Assembly (NCBI RefSeq): GCF_009729205.1
Contig: NZ_VTHB01000001.1
Location: 930,001-994,000, forward strand
Reading direction: 5' to 3'
DNA from: Mycobacteroides sp. CBMA 271
GTDB lineage: Bacteria; Actinomycetota; Actinomycetes; Mycobacteriales; Mycobacteriaceae
Length of the DNA: 64,000 bases
The translations under genes were made by a program, and so were the position numbers. Position 1 is the stretch's first letter, and every line of letters starts with the position of its first letter. This document shows, piece after piece, positions 26,837 to 36,234 of the stretch. The notes under the pieces were generated by a model. That model made no database searches, was not told where the DNA came from, and was given only the letters and a program-made list of their open reading frames with translations.

Positions 26837-26963
26837 GGCAGACCAGTTAGCACACCCGGAAACGGCTTTCTGCACGCGTGCGCACACACTGCCCGGTTTA
26901 TGACTATTCGCCGATCTCGCCCAAGTGGTAGCGCACGGCCGATACCCGGACTACAAGTTACAT

Positions 26964-28208
26964 ATGCCCCAACCGCAACGCCGCGCAGAGACGGCCCCTG
27001 TTGTCCCGCCTCAACCACTCGGCACCGATCTGCCTGACGGGGTGGGCGGCTGGGCGCAACCCGAGTTCGACCGGGTCGTCCGGAAATTCGCGGCGATGTA
27101 CGTCGGCCGCACCGGAGGCGGCGGACTCTGCGTCTATGTCGACGGCGAACAGGTCCTCGATATCTGGGCCGGTGATGGCCAACCAGGTGTGCCCTGGACC
27201 CACGACACCGCGCCGATCGTCTACTCGGCGTCCAAGGGGATCACCGCCACCGTGATACATCGCCTGGCCGACCGCGGGCTGCTGAGCTACGACGCTCCGA
27301 TGGCCCGCTACTGGCCCGCGTTCGCGGCCAACGGCAAGGAGGCGATCACTGTTCGGGAGGTCATGGCGCACAAGTCGGGGTTGGCGGCGCTGGCCCCGAT
27401 CGCGTCCACTCCAGAAGAACTGCTCGACCATGAATTGATGGAGCAGCGCCTTGCCGCCGCGCCCGTGGGGCGCTACTACGGGAAGGCCGCCTATCACGCG
27501 ATGAGTTACGGATGGCTGCTGGCAGGTTTGGCACGCGCGATCACCGGCGAGGACATGCGTGCGCTGTATCGCACCGAGATCGCGAAAACCCTTGGAGTGG
27601 AAGGCATCCACCTGGGCCGACCTCCCGCCGACTCGCCGACGGTTCCCGCGGGTATCTACGCCCAGTTGGCCAAGGCCGTCACGATGCCGCTGTTGTCCCG
27701 CGGCCTTTCAGTCGGGGCACGCATTGTCGACGCCCTTCCCGGTGCCCGGGGCGCCACCGGGGCGATCCACGTACCCGGGGCCGAACGCATCGTCGCCGAC
27801 GACGGGCACGCCAGCGCACCGCTCTACGACACCCAGATGGGCGCGGGGAACGCCATCTGCACCGCACCTGCGCTAGCCAAGCTCTATGCCGCACTGAGCA
27901 ACCGAGGAAGCGTCGACGGCCGGGAGCTGCTGTCGGCCGCGAAGGTCGCCGAACTCGCCCGCGGACGCGGGATCAGGCCCAGCCTGCCCGTCACCCGTGA
28001 TATCTGGGAACTGGGCTACCACTGCATCCCCGCACCCGGATTCGTGGGCGGTTTCGGGCACATGGGCGCGGGCGGTTCCGCCGGGTGGGCGGACCCGAAG
28101 CGCCACATCGCCGTTGGATTGGCACACAACCACCTGGTGCTGCCCAACCCGCTGCACAACGTGGCCTTCCCTCGGTTGTGGGCCGCCACCGTCCGGAGTA
28201 CCCGCTAG
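26964..28208 (+). CDS. Serine hydrolase of the beta-lactamase / class C esterase family
   Basis: A 414-residue cytoplasmic or peripheral protein; ATG 26964 is preferred to 26925. The nucleophile motif SxxK is Ser88-A-S-Lys91 in YSASKGITA. The Tyr motif appears in [13 protein letters not shown], and the C-terminal [13 protein letters not shown] fits the third motif (H/KxG). Such enzymes (LipE/LipL-like) usually act as esterases or lipases. It is convergent with the R2-like oxidase and shares its CTAG stop; proC lies 127 bases away in the other direction. Confidence 0.88.
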   Translation: MPQPQRRAETAPVVPPQPLGTDLPDGVGGWAQPEFDRVVRKFAAMYVGRTGGGGLCVYVDGEQVLDIWAGDGQPGVPWTHDTAPIVYSASKGITATVIHRLADRGLLSYDAPMARYWPAFAANGKEAITVREVMAHKSGLAALAPIASTPEELLDHELMEQRLAAAPVGRYYGKAAYHAMSYGWLLAGLARAITGEDMRALYRTEIAKTLGVEGIHLGRPPADSPTVPAGIYAQLAKAVTMPLLSRGLSVGARIVDALPGARGATGAIHVPGAERIVADDGHASAPLYDTQMGAGNAICTAPALAKLYAALSNRGSVDGRELLSAAKVAELARGRGIRPSLPVTRDIWELGYHCIPAPGFVGGFGHMGAGGSAGWADPKRHIAVGLAHNHLVLPNPLHNVAFPRLWAATVRSTR

Positions 28209-29146
28209 GCGGTGACCGCGAGTGCCTGTCGGTCCTCGGCGGCGAAGGTGTCTTCCAGCTGCAGCGGTGAGTAGTCGAGGTCGATCTCAGCGAGTGGGCG
28301 ACCCCGCGCGCTGTTGATGGTCCCGAAACGCCGCATGCCCTTGTCGGCGGAGTACTGCATGAACTCGTCCAACACGAGCCCGAATGGGGTGTCCTCGCCG
28401 TACAGCGCAAAGCCTTCCTCGGTGAGACGCAAGGCGATCGGGATGAGTTCATTCATGCGGGCTTCGAAGACCGACCAGTTCGCATCATCGGCAGCGACAT
28501 GGCGACGGCAGGTAAAGGTGCCCCAGGCCATGTGGCGCCGCTCGTCGTCGCCAATCCGGCGGATCAGTTCCTGCATACCGGGCAGGATCCCGCGGTCGAC
28601 GCAAATCTTGTGCCACGCAAAATATCCCGTGAGAGCCAGCATGCCCTCCACGACATGGTTATAGGTCACCGACGCGCGCACCTGTGCCGCCGGCGACGGA
28701 TCGGCGGCCAGGTTTCCGAGCGCATCGGGCAGCTCGTCGAAGAAGATCTCGCGGTACGCCGGCAGATCATCGAGATATCCGTGCAGGTCGTCGCTGACCC
28801 CTACCGCGTCGAGCCATAGCCGGAACACCTGCGTGTGCTTGGCTTCCTCAAAGGCGAACTGGGTCAAATACATTTCATCGCCGAGCCGCCCCTCGGCGCG
28901 CATCGCCGACATGAACGGCTGAATGTCCTGGGTCACCGATTCCTCGCCCGCGATGAACTGCGCGCACAGTCGGGTGGCGTAGTCACGTTCCCGATCCGTC
29001 AGCGATTCCCAGTCGGCGCGGTCGCGCGAGAAGTCGATATCGGCCGGATCCCAGAATTTGGCATTACCGCCAGCGAACAGCTTGAGCGGCAGCGAGTCCC
29101 AGTTAAGGCCTCCTTCGCGTAGCGATCCGTAATGCGTCCGCGTCAT
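28205..29146 (-). CDS. R2-like ligand-binding oxidase (R2lox)
   Basis: A 313-residue Mn/Fe oxidase of the ribonucleotide-reductase R2-like family (Rv0233 type). All six metal ligands are present at the numbering of the M. tuberculosis protein: Glu68, Glu101, His104, Glu167, Glu202 and His205. So are Val71 and Tyr162, which form the family's internal ether cross-link. ATG 29146 follows a strong AGGAGG. The physiological substrate is unknown; a bound fatty acid has been seen in the crystal structures. It diverges from the unknown 645-residue protein over 177 bases and converges with the serine hydrolase. Confidence 0.95.
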   Translation of the reverse strand: MTRTHYGSLREGGLNWDSLPLKLFAGGNAKFWDPADIDFSRDRADWESLTDRERDYATRLCAQFIAGEESVTQDIQPFMSAMRAEGRLGDEMYLTQFAFEEAKHTQVFRLWLDAVGVSDDLHGYLDDLPAYREIFFDELPDALGNLAADPSPAAQVRASVTYNHVVEGMLALTGYFAWHKICVDRGILPGMQELIRRIGDDERRHMAWGTFTCRRHVAADDANWSVFEARMNELIPIALRLTEEGFALYGEDTPFGLVLDEFMQYSADKGMRRFGTINSARGRPLAEIDLDYSPLQLEDTFAAEDRQALAVTA

Positions 29147-29323
29147 GAGGGCCTCCTAGTGTCGACATTGACCTAGTGACCATCCTGAATGTGATCCAGC
29201 CCACAATCAAGGATTTCGTCGAATGTCGAGTTTCTGCGGGTTCCTCTCGATCTTCCGCCCAGAAGGACAACGGCCGACGAGAAACCTGCCGGGCGCCACG
29301 CGTCAACTCACTACGCTGAGCCG

Positions 29324-31261
29324 ATGTCGGACCGGACCGTAATTTTCGCCGCACTCTCTGCCAACCCAGATGTGCTGTTTGTGCGTCCCAGCCGCGAGAT
29401 CTACATGCAGGACGAACTGCACGAAGAGGCCCGAGAACAGTTGCGCCAGTTGGGCCGGCCGCCTGGCAGTCCTTACGTCGGGTGGCATCATCAGCAGTCG
29501 TCATTCGACAAGGCCGGCCGGCTGGACGGCGCGCAGACCGTCTACTTCGGCGGCGATCTCGATGCGGTCCGCGCAGTGTTGGCGGGGGTCGCCAAGGCCG
29601 GATACCTCGTGGCCGGTGGCAGTAGCGATCAAGAGCCCTTCTTCGTCGCCGCCGACGCTCACCCCACGGCTGCAGCACCCCATCAGCTCGACGCGCTGCA
29701 CGTCCGGCTGCGGCTGCTCACCGCGGACTGGATGAAACAGGAACTGCGCGACGGCGAGGAAACCCTGCTGCACAATGTGATTCAGTCCGAAGAGCTCGCC
29801 GATCTACACGCGATGGCGCGCGCTGTACTACGCACACGCGGCCTGCTCACCCGCGCGGACATCGACCCCGCCGCGCCGGATTTCAGACCGGAGATGCTGG
29901 CCGAGGTGGGCGACCCGGACGCCGTGGAGACGGCCCGTCAGCTCGCCCTTGGGGACGGGTGCGTCCTGTCGTACCTCCGTCTGGTCACGGCCAGCGGCGA
30001 GGATCCGGTAGCAGCCGGTATCGCGCTGGCCGAAGAGATCCGGGCAGCCACGATGGCAGATCCCGCTCGGCAGCGCGAAAGGCTCCGCGCCGTCGCGTAC
30101 GCCATCGAGCCCGCGCGCAAGGAAGTCACCCAGGACGAGTACCCCGAGGCTATCCGTAATACCTTCCTCGACGAACGGTTGCCGGTGTGGCTGCGGGCGT
30201 ATGTAGCGCTGGACAGCATTAATCTGCCGGATCGCCAGTGGGCCAGCACTACACCAAGATTCGCCGACGCCTCACACGCGACCGCGCCCATCACCGATGT
30301 CGATGGATGGCTCAACGACGTCGATGCGCTCTTGAGGGAAGCCAACTTCCCGCCATCCCCCGGGTTCGATCCGGAGAACAGCGTGGATCGACAGTTCGCC
30401 ACCGAGTTCCGGGAGCGCATCACGAGCAAGCATGCCGACGGCGTGCGCGCCATCCTGGCCGACCCGCTCGCCAGGGAACCGGCGCTCGCGGTGGCGCTGC
30501 AACTGCTGCACACCGAAAAGCTGCTCCGTGCTTCGGACTTGGATCCGCTGCGGAAGACCTGGAAGAAGCGCCTGTTCGTCAAGCCCGACACCTACACGCC
30601 CGCCGCTCCGGCAATCGTGACTTTCCTGGGGGCGCTGATCGAATTCTCGGATCCCTTGGGGGACAGCATCGCTCAGGTGGTGCTTGCCGACACCCGCAAG
30701 TGGTCGGCGCCAATTCGACAGTTCATCCAGGGATTGATCGCCGCCGATCAGACCGCCGTTGACGAGCTGTGGGAGATCGTCGCCACCACGGGAAACCACG
30801 AAGCCGCGCAGGCCTACTGCCTCGCGCGAGCGCGCCTGGAGGGCATCTCACCGACGGCGGTGGCCGCCGATTCCATTGAGCGCCTGCCTAAAACGCCGAA
30901 GTACCTGCGAAGCTGTATGGCCACCCCCGCCATCGCCTTCGCGGACGGCACCCCGCTGTGGGCTCGCCACTACTACAACGACATGTCGTTACGTCGGATC
31001 GATGCGGCGTTGCGGGTGGCGGCGGACCCCACACTCCCCGTTGCAATTCGCCGCGAGGCGCAGCGGATGGTCGGCACCTCGGCCTATCTGGAGTATCCGG
31101 ACTCGAGGCACTGGTCCCAGCATCCGGCCGATGTGGTGGCCCTGGCCGAACGGCGAGTTGCGTTGGGGGACATCACGGAGACCGTCGCAGAGGCGCCCGC
31201 CGAGGAACGTCCGTCGTGGGTACGCCGCATCCAAAACAGCGTCAGGCGGGCACGCAGATGA
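29324..31261 (+). CDS. Large protein of unknown function (645 residues)
   Basis: A soluble-looking protein without signal peptide or membrane helices. The first third contains ALSANPDVLFVRPSR, SPYVGWHHQQSSFDKAG and GAQTVYFGGDLDAVRAVLAG, suggesting a globular alpha/beta domain; the rest is Ala/Leu-rich and reads as an array of alpha-helices (HEAT/ARM-like impression), ending in a basic tail WVRRIQNSVRRARR. No motif of a known enzyme is visible. It is divergent from R2lox (177-base gap) and overlaps the Ddn-like gene by 20 bases tail to tail. I do not recognise the family. Confidence 0.8.
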   Translation: MSDRTVIFAALSANPDVLFVRPSREIYMQDELHEEAREQLRQLGRPPGSPYVGWHHQQSSFDKAGRLDGAQTVYFGGDLDAVRAVLAGVAKAGYLVAGGSSDQEPFFVAADAHPTAAAPHQLDALHVRLRLLTADWMKQELRDGEETLLHNVIQSEELADLHAMARAVLRTRGLLTRADIDPAAPDFRPEMLAEVGDPDAVETARQLALGDGCVLSYLRLVTASGEDPVAAGIALAEEIRAATMADPARQRERLRAVAYAIEPARKEVTQDEYPEAIRNTFLDERLPVWLRAYVALDSINLPDRQWASTTPRFADASHATAPITDVDGWLNDVDALLREANFPPSPGFDPENSVDRQFATEFRERITSKHADGVRAILADPLAREPALAVALQLLHTEKLLRASDLDPLRKTWKKRLFVKPDTYTPAAPAIVTFLGALIEFSDPLGDSIAQVVLADTRKWSAPIRQFIQGLIAADQTAVDELWEIVATTGNHEAAQAYCLARARLEGISPTAVAADSIERLPKTPKYLRSCMATPAIAFADGTPLWARHYYNDMSLRRIDAALRVAADPTLPVAIRREAQRMVGTSAYLEYPDSRHWSQHPADVVALAERRVALGDITETVAEAPAEERPSWVRRIQNSVRRARR

Positions 31262-31685
31262 TGACCGGGATCTCCCGGTCGGTGTTCTTCTGGTAGCCCG
31301 CATAGCCAGGGTTGACCTTGACGATCGTCGGCCACAGCGCGGCCTTCTCTTCGGCGGAGGCGGTGTGCGCCGTGAACGGACGCGTCACGTCGTCGACCGC
31401 GATCTCGACGGCGGGATTCGCGACCAGGTTTTTGTACCAGGCCGGATTCTCCGTGCCGCCACCGTAGGACGCGACCAGCACGACCTTGTCGGGTTCGTAG
31501 ATCGGCGCGGTCAGCAGGGTGCCGCGGCGCTGCCCCGTCTTGCTACCGATGGTGTACAGCTCCACTGGCTGCATGCCGAGCACCTTCTTGGGATAGCGAC
31601 CGCCGGTCAACGCGAGCAGGACCCGGTGCCCGTTCTCCAGGCCCCACGCACCGGCCCGGATTGCCCAATCGGGTTGCGTACCCAT
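31242..31685 (-). CDS. Ddn-family F420-dependent nitroreductase-like protein, copy 1
   Basis: A 147-residue protein of the deazaflavin (F420)-dependent nitroreductase / FDOR-B type, start ATG 31685. Family features are ELYTIGSKTGQRRGTLL, VVLVASYGGGTENPAWYKNLVANP (F420 phosphate region) and ALWPTIVKVNPGYAGYQKNTDREIPV. It is a tandem paralogue of the next gene, 11 bases away. Likely a quinone or nitro reductase using F420H2; substrate unknown. It converges with the 645-residue gene. Confidence 0.88.
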   Translation of the reverse strand: MGTQPDWAIRAGAWGLENGHRVLLALTGGRYPKKVLGMQPVELYTIGSKTGQRRGTLLTAPIYEPDKVVLVASYGGGTENPAWYKNLVANPAVEIAVDDVTRPFTAHTASAEEKAALWPTIVKVNPGYAGYQKNTDREIPVIICVPA

Positions 31686-31696
31686 AGAAATTCTCC

Positions 31697-32152
31697 CTAA
31701 ACCGGTTCGCAGATGACGACCGGGATGTCCCGCTGCGTGCTGCGCTGATAGCCGTCGTACGGATTGCCGACTCCGCGGGTGATCTCGGGCCACAGCGCGG
31801 CCTTCTCGTCCTTTGAGGCGGTTCGTGCGGTGTACGGCTTCGTTTCGCCGCGGACGGTGATCTCGACATTCGGGTTGGCGACCAGATTCAGGTACCAGGC
31901 CGGGTTATGCGATGCCCCACCGAGCGAGGCGATCACGACGATCCGCTCCGGGGTGAAGATGGGTGAACTCAGCAGGGAGGAGCGACGTTCACCGGACTTG
32001 CGCCCAATGGTGTGCAGCTCCAACGTCGGCATGGTGCCGAGCTTGTGGGGCCAGCGCCCGCCGGTGAGCTTCAGCAGGGTCCGGTGCCCGTTCTCCAGCA
32101 CCCAAGCGCCCTTTTCAGCCACCCAATCGGGTGTGCGCTGCTTGTCGCCCAT
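31697..32152 (-). CDS. Ddn-family F420-dependent nitroreductase-like protein, copy 2
   Basis: A 151-residue paralogue of copy 1: LHTIGRKSGERRSSLL, VVIASLGGASHNPAWYLNLVANP and ALWPEITRGVGNPYDGYQRST align over the full length, and roughly half or more of the residues match by eye. The start ATG 32152 is well placed. The tandem arrangement with 11 bases between copies implies a recent duplication and co-transcription. M. abscessus-group genomes carry many FDOR genes, so paralogue function cannot be assigned from here. Confidence 0.88.
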   Translation of the reverse strand: MGDKQRTPDWVAEKGAWVLENGHRTLLKLTGGRWPHKLGTMPTLELHTIGRKSGERRSSLLSSPIFTPERIVVIASLGGASHNPAWYLNLVANPNVEITVRGETKPYTARTASKDEKAALWPEITRGVGNPYDGYQRSTQRDIPVVICEPV

Positions 32153-32198
32153 ACCTGTTTACTCCTTTGACGAGGTCCCCTACGGAAAGGTACACCGA

Positions 32199-33008
32199 TC
32201 AGTTTGAGGGCACCATTGCAAGCTGACGCGACTGCACCACGAGGGCGCCCTCGGAGTCAATGACGGTGTGTTCAGAATCAAACCAATGCTGGCCGATCTG
32301 GTTGGTGCTGCACAGCACCCGCAACCAGCCGTCCGACGGCAGCGTGCGCAGGTACGTCGTCAGCTGCACAGTAGGGGCCCAGCCGAAGCGCCCCAACGGG
32401 AACGTCACCGGCACCGAGATATCGCCGCACACCAACGCAAACAGCCCGTCGGGCGCCATATCGCGGGGCCGTGCCCACAGCACGATCTCTGGCTTGCCGC
32501 GCTCACTCAGATCGCTCATCGACCGCAACGAGGGCCGCACGTCGAACCCGCCGAAGAGGTGGAAGATGTCGCCCATCGGATGGCCCTCGCCGATCGGGGC
32601 CACTCCCGGCGGCGGTTCGGCGGGCAGCTGGGTCAACGCCGGCGGCAGCGCCGTCAACAGCGGGCCCACATGCTGCTCGGGAGTGCCCAGCGTGACGATG
32701 GCGTGCACCGCGGTGCGATCACCCTGAATCAGCTCAGCATCGACGAGTGAAATCTGCCGGCCGCGCTTGCGCACCGTTGTGCGTACCTGCATATCCCCCG
32801 GCGAGGGCGCGAACAGATAGCTTGCGCTGACTGCGATCGGCTCAGATTCTCCGAGAGTTTGTCGTGCCGCCCCGGCGAGCAGGGCCAGCATGACGCCGCC
32901 GTGCAGCTTGGGTCCGATGGTCCAGATGTCGCTGAGATGCGCGTCAAACAGTCCGTCCCCCGACGAGGCGAGGGACATGGCTTGCGCGAACGGGGCGTTA
33001 CTCGTCAC
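32199..33008 (-). CDS. Acyl-CoA thioesterase-like protein (TesB-type double hot-dog, Rv0499-like)
   Basis: A 269-residue protein starting GTG 33008. N-terminal half FDAHLSDIWTIGPKLHGGVMLALLAGAARQTL and the C-terminal half RFGWAPTVQLTTYLRTLPSDGWLRVLCSTNQIG fit the two hot-dog repeats of the acyl-CoA thioesterase fold (PF13622). Likely hydrolyses acyl-CoA. By synteny it is Rv0499. It ends 46 bases before copy 2 of the Ddn-like genes; upstream lies the 121-bp repeat segment before the isomerase gene. Confidence 0.82.
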   Translation of the reverse strand: MTSNAPFAQAMSLASSGDGLFDAHLSDIWTIGPKLHGGVMLALLAGAARQTLGESEPIAVSASYLFAPSPGDMQVRTTVRKRGRQISLVDAELIQGDRTAVHAIVTLGTPEQHVGPLLTALPPALTQLPAEPPPGVAPIGEGHPMGDIFHLFGGFDVRPSLRSMSDLSERGKPEIVLWARPRDMAPDGLFALVCGDISVPVTFPLGRFGWAPTVQLTTYLRTLPSDGWLRVLCSTNQIGQHWFDSEHTVIDSEGALVVQSRQLAMVPSN

Positions 33009-33012
33009 CCGT

Positions 33013-33149
33013 CTATCGCACCAGATGCTCCGACGGAGGGCGCGATCGGGCCGCGTCCAATGCCCGCGAGTGTGCGGTTTTCGGTGAAATTAGCCCGAAA
33101 ACCACCGCAATCCGCACACTCGGCACAACGGCCCTATCGCACCAGATGC
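33013..33149. repeat. Hairpin segment between 16-bp direct repeats
   Basis: CTATCGCACCAGATGC occurs at 33013-33028 and again at 33134-33149. The second copy holds the stop and last codons of the isomerase gene. Between them is an inverted repeat: CGAGTGTGCGG (33067-33077) pairs with CCGCACACTCG (33112-33122), and inside it TTTTCGG (33078-33084) pairs with CCGAAAA (33095-33101). The layout looks like an inserted or duplicated mobile hairpin element. Confidence 0.75.
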
Positions 33150-33979
33150 GTTCGGGCGAACTGCAGAGACTCCCTGAGAATGGCTTCGCGCTGGTCCTCG
33201 GTGCGCGCATATGAGGTGTGCACCTCCAGCACCACCTGGCCGGAGAAATCGCCGGCGGCCAGCTCCCGACACACCTGAGCGACGGGCTGAGTTCCCTTGC
33301 CGGGCACCAGATGTTCGTCGACGGAGGCACCCGTTCCATCGGTGAGATGCAGGTGCGTCAGCCCCGATCCCATCCGGTGCATCATGTCCAGCGCATCGGT
33401 ACCGGCGGTCGCGGTGTGCGAGAGGTCCAGCGTGTAGTGCGCATGATTGGCATCGGTGGGGTCGAAGGACGGCGCAAAGGCCGAGACGCCGACACCCGGC
33501 CTGCCGCCGCGGCGCTTCATCCGCTCCACCGACGTCTGCCCGGCGCCGAACAGGCGGTCGGCGCGCAGCGGGAACATGTTCTCCACCGCCACGTGAACAT
33601 TGCTCGAATCCTCCAGCGATGCAACCTGTTCAGCGAATCCCTCGGCGTACCGACGCTGCCAGCGAAACGGCGGATGCACCACCACAGTGCTCGCGCCCAG
33701 CCTTTCGGCGACGCGCACGCTGCGTTCAAGCTTGGATATCGGGTTGGCCCCCCAGACGCGCTGTGACACCAGCAGACACGGGGCATGCACGGACAGCACC
33801 GGCATGTCGTACTTGCGAGAGAGATTCGCGACGGCATTTTCATCCTGGCTGACCGCCTCGGCCCACACCATGAGCTCGACTCCGTCGTACCCGAGTCGGG
33901 CCGCATACTCGAAGGCCGCTTCGGTTTTGAGCGGATACACCGAGGCCGTCGACAGACCAATCTTGATCGCAGGGCGCAC
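33134..33979 (-). CDS. Sugar-phosphate isomerase/epimerase family protein (Rv0498-like)
   Basis: A 281-residue TIM-barrel protein of the AP-endonuclease-2 / xylose-isomerase-like family, start GTG 33979. Typical strands are KIGLSTASVYPL, YDGVELMVWAEA, LSVHAPCLLVS, VVVHPPF, VAVENMFPL, YTLDLSHTATAG and HLHLTDGTG, with metal ligands expected from the conserved Glu, His and Asp in these. The substrate is unknown. It lies between the Rv0497-like and Rv0499-like genes, as in M. tuberculosis. The last 16 bases are duplicated just downstream. Confidence 0.85.
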   Translation of the reverse strand: MRPAIKIGLSTASVYPLKTEAAFEYAARLGYDGVELMVWAEAVSQDENAVANLSRKYDMPVLSVHAPCLLVSQRVWGANPISKLERSVRVAERLGASTVVVHPPFRWQRRYAEGFAEQVASLEDSSNVHVAVENMFPLRADRLFGAGQTSVERMKRRGGRPGVGVSAFAPSFDPTDANHAHYTLDLSHTATAGTDALDMMHRMGSGLTHLHLTDGTGASVDEHLVPGKGTQPVAQVCRELAAGDFSGQVVLEVHTSYARTEDQREAILRESLQFARTHLVR

Positions 33980-33995
33980 GGTTCGGTAACGCTAC

Positions 33996-35225
33996 CTAAT
34001 CAACCGATTGCAGCATGAGCACAAGAGGTCCGAACGCGATCAGAGCTCCCACCACGATCGCGATAAGAATGCTGGTCAGGTCCACCGTCTTGCGAATCAC
34101 CCACAGTGAGGCGACCAGAATCGCGATAAACAACACACCCAGAAGCAGGGCGAGCCCCTGGTTCCAGCCCCACAATTCCCGGAATCCGAGGAACAAGCCC
34201 GCACCCACGGCGACGGCCAGCAGATACTGCGACGCGATCCAGGTGCCGCGCAGGTAGGTCTTGATCTTCTCGCGGCGCTCGGACTTGGTCGCGGCGTCGG
34301 ACTTGGTGTTGGTTTCGGCGTGGGCTAGCTGATTGACCTCGGATTCGCCCGGGTCTCCGTGCCCGCCCACGAGTTCGGCAAGCTCGTTCTCGAGCTCGTA
34401 GTCGTCCTCGTCATCCTCGAACTCGTCGTCCTCGACATCCTGCTCGGCATCGTGGGAAGTCCACTCAACGCCGGCGCCGCGGCTGTACTCGCCGTATTCG
34501 TCATCCTCTTCGTAGCCCGCATGCTCGTCCTTCTGGACGTCCTGCTCCGGCTCGGGTTCCGGCTGCACGACGGCTACGGGTTCGGGCTCGAGTTCGGGTT
34601 CGGGTTCGGGCTGTGCGACGGGCTCCGGCTCGACGGGCGCAGGGCGAGACACCGGCGGGGGCGCCACGGGAGGCGTCGGGGTCGGTACCGGGACCGGCGG
34701 GGTAGGAGCGACCGAGACGGGCTGTGGCGCGGGTGCCTGCGTGGGCTCATCGGTAACCGGCGAGATGACCCCGGTGGCGTCGTTGAAGTCGATCGACTTA
34801 CGCGGTTCTCCCGGCCGGACTGCGGGCGTGGGGGTCGGCGGGAAAATGCTGCGCAGCGACGACGCCATGGGAGTCGGTGCCGGGGGTTGCGATGCACTCG
34901 GCCCGCGGCGCGCGGCTTCATCGGCCATGCTGTCTCCGCCGAACAACGCGTCCTCGTTGGAGCGCAGGTAGGAACGAGCTCCCACTTCGGGCGCCTCGGG
35001 AGCCTGCGCGGGAGCGGGCGTCGGCGCCGGATTGGGGCGCGCCCGACCGCCCTTCTTATCGCGAATGACCGGTATCTCACCGGTGAGCTCGGCGACCGGA
35101 ATGGCGTCGGCGTTGCCGCGCATCCGTCGCCGGTGGCCGCTGATCTTGCCTTCGCCGGCGCCGTTGCGCGCCAGCAGCTCGGCAACCGACACCGGCCGCT
35201 GGGCCTCGTCTGCTGACTCGGTCAT
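33996..35225 (-). CDS. Pro/acidic-rich membrane protein (Rv0497-like)
   Basis: A 409-residue protein with an N-terminal cytoplasmic-looking segment (SVAELLARNGAGEGKISGHRRR), a long low-complexity region of Pro-rich (PVPVPTPTPPVAPPPV) and Glu/Asp-rich stretches (residues about 60-310), and a C-terminal membrane part of about three helices (LLAVAVGAGLFLGF, LALLLGVLFIAILVASLWV, ILIAIVVGALIAFGPLVLM). The short N-terminal motif resembles mycobacterial cell-division or wall-associated membrane proteins. Function unknown; synteny suggests Rv0497. The gene is convergent to none and follows ppx in the same direction. Confidence 0.85.
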   Translation of the reverse strand: MTESADEAQRPVSVAELLARNGAGEGKISGHRRRMRGNADAIPVAELTGEIPVIRDKKGGRARPNPAPTPAPAQAPEAPEVGARSYLRSNEDALFGGDSMADEAARRGPSASQPPAPTPMASSLRSIFPPTPTPAVRPGEPRKSIDFNDATGVISPVTDEPTQAPAPQPVSVAPTPPVPVPTPTPPVAPPPVSRPAPVEPEPVAQPEPEPELEPEPVAVVQPEPEPEQDVQKDEHAGYEEDDEYGEYSRGAGVEWTSHDAEQDVEDDEFEDDEDDYELENELAELVGGHGDPGESEVNQLAHAETNTKSDAATKSERREKIKTYLRGTWIASQYLLAVAVGAGLFLGFRELWGWNQGLALLLGVLFIAILVASLWVIRKTVDLTSILIAIVVGALIAFGPLVLMLQSVD

Positions 35226-35252
35226 GTCCTCTCCTACCGTCCGGGGACGGGT

Positions 35253-36200
35253 TCAGTCAACGAGTGCGGTGCCATCGGCTTCGCTATCCAACTTGCGCAG
35301 AATCAGCCCTTCACGCAGGGCCCACGGACAGATGTCGACCGCCTCTAACGACAGAGCACGCATACTTGCCTCCGCAACGAGTGCTCCCGCGACGATCTGA
35401 GGCGCTCTGTCGACACTGACTCCCTCCAACTCCGCACGGTCTGCGGTCGTCATTCGCGAGATGAACGCGATCAACTGACGCAGTCCGCTTGCTGTAAGTG
35501 TCCTCTTAACTCGCGGTCCTGAGCCGGAAGGTGCAGCACCGGTGAGTCGCGCGAGTGACCGGAACGTCTTCGAGGACGCAACCGCCAGGTCGGGCACCCC
35601 CGCCGCCGACACCTGTTTGACAGCGTCCACCAATTCCGATTCCAGCCAGTCACGCAGCATAGCGACGCGGCGACGGCCCGGCGGATCTTCGGCCAACCAC
35701 TCCCGGGTCAGCCGGCCCGCGCCCAGTGGCAGGGACAAGGCGATATCGGGTTCCTCGTCGACACCGCAGGACAGCTCCAGCGAGCCGCCGCCGATATCGA
35801 GGTTGATGATGCGTCCCGCGCTCCAGCCGTACCAACGCCGAACTGCCAGGAAAGTCAGCCTCGACTCGTTGACCCCGGAGAGAACGGCGAGGTCCACGCC
35901 GGTTTCCTTCTTGACGCGAACCAGCACCTCATCGGAGTTCGTGGCATCGCGCACCGCGGAGGTGGCGAACGCCATGATCTCGGAGCAGCCCGAGCTGTGG
36001 GCAATCTTGGAGAACTCCGCAATGGTGTGGACGAGGCTGTCGGAGCCCTTGCGGGTGAGCTTGCCGGATTCGTCGATGGCCTCTGCCAGGCGCAGCGCCG
36101 CCTTGGTGGAACTCATGGGTGTGGGGTGACCACCCCGTCGGGCATCGACCACCAACAGGTGCACCGTGTTGCTGCCGACATCCAGCACGCCTAATCGCAC
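35253..36200 (-). CDS. ppx: Exopolyphosphatase/guanosine pentaphosphatase (Ppx/GppA family)
   Basis: A 315-residue enzyme of the Ppx/GppA ASKHA fold, starting GTG 36200 ([19 protein letters not shown]). The phosphate-1 motif DVGSNT is at residues about 6-11, ATSAVRDA and [14 protein letters not shown] form the second phosphate region, and [12 protein letters not shown] follows. Such enzymes hydrolyse polyphosphate or pppGpp; mycobacterial Rv0496 acts on short polyphosphate. It is divergent from the Cys-rich gene with only 34 bases between starts, so both promoters must overlap. Confidence 0.93.
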   Translation of the reverse strand: MRLGVLDVGSNTVHLLVVDARRGGHPTPMSSTKAALRLAEAIDESGKLTRKGSDSLVHTIAEFSKIAHSSGCSEIMAFATSAVRDATNSDEVLVRVKKETGVDLAVLSGVNESRLTFLAVRRWYGWSAGRIINLDIGGGSLELSCGVDEEPDIALSLPLGAGRLTREWLAEDPPGRRRVAMLRDWLESELVDAVKQVSAAGVPDLAVASSKTFRSLARLTGAAPSGSGPRVKRTLTASGLRQLIAFISRMTTADRAELEGVSVDRAPQIVAGALVAEASMRALSLEAVDICPWALREGLILRKLDSEADGTALVD

Positions 36201-36234
36201 GGAGCACACGTTAGTGGGTCTACCGTTTACATCT

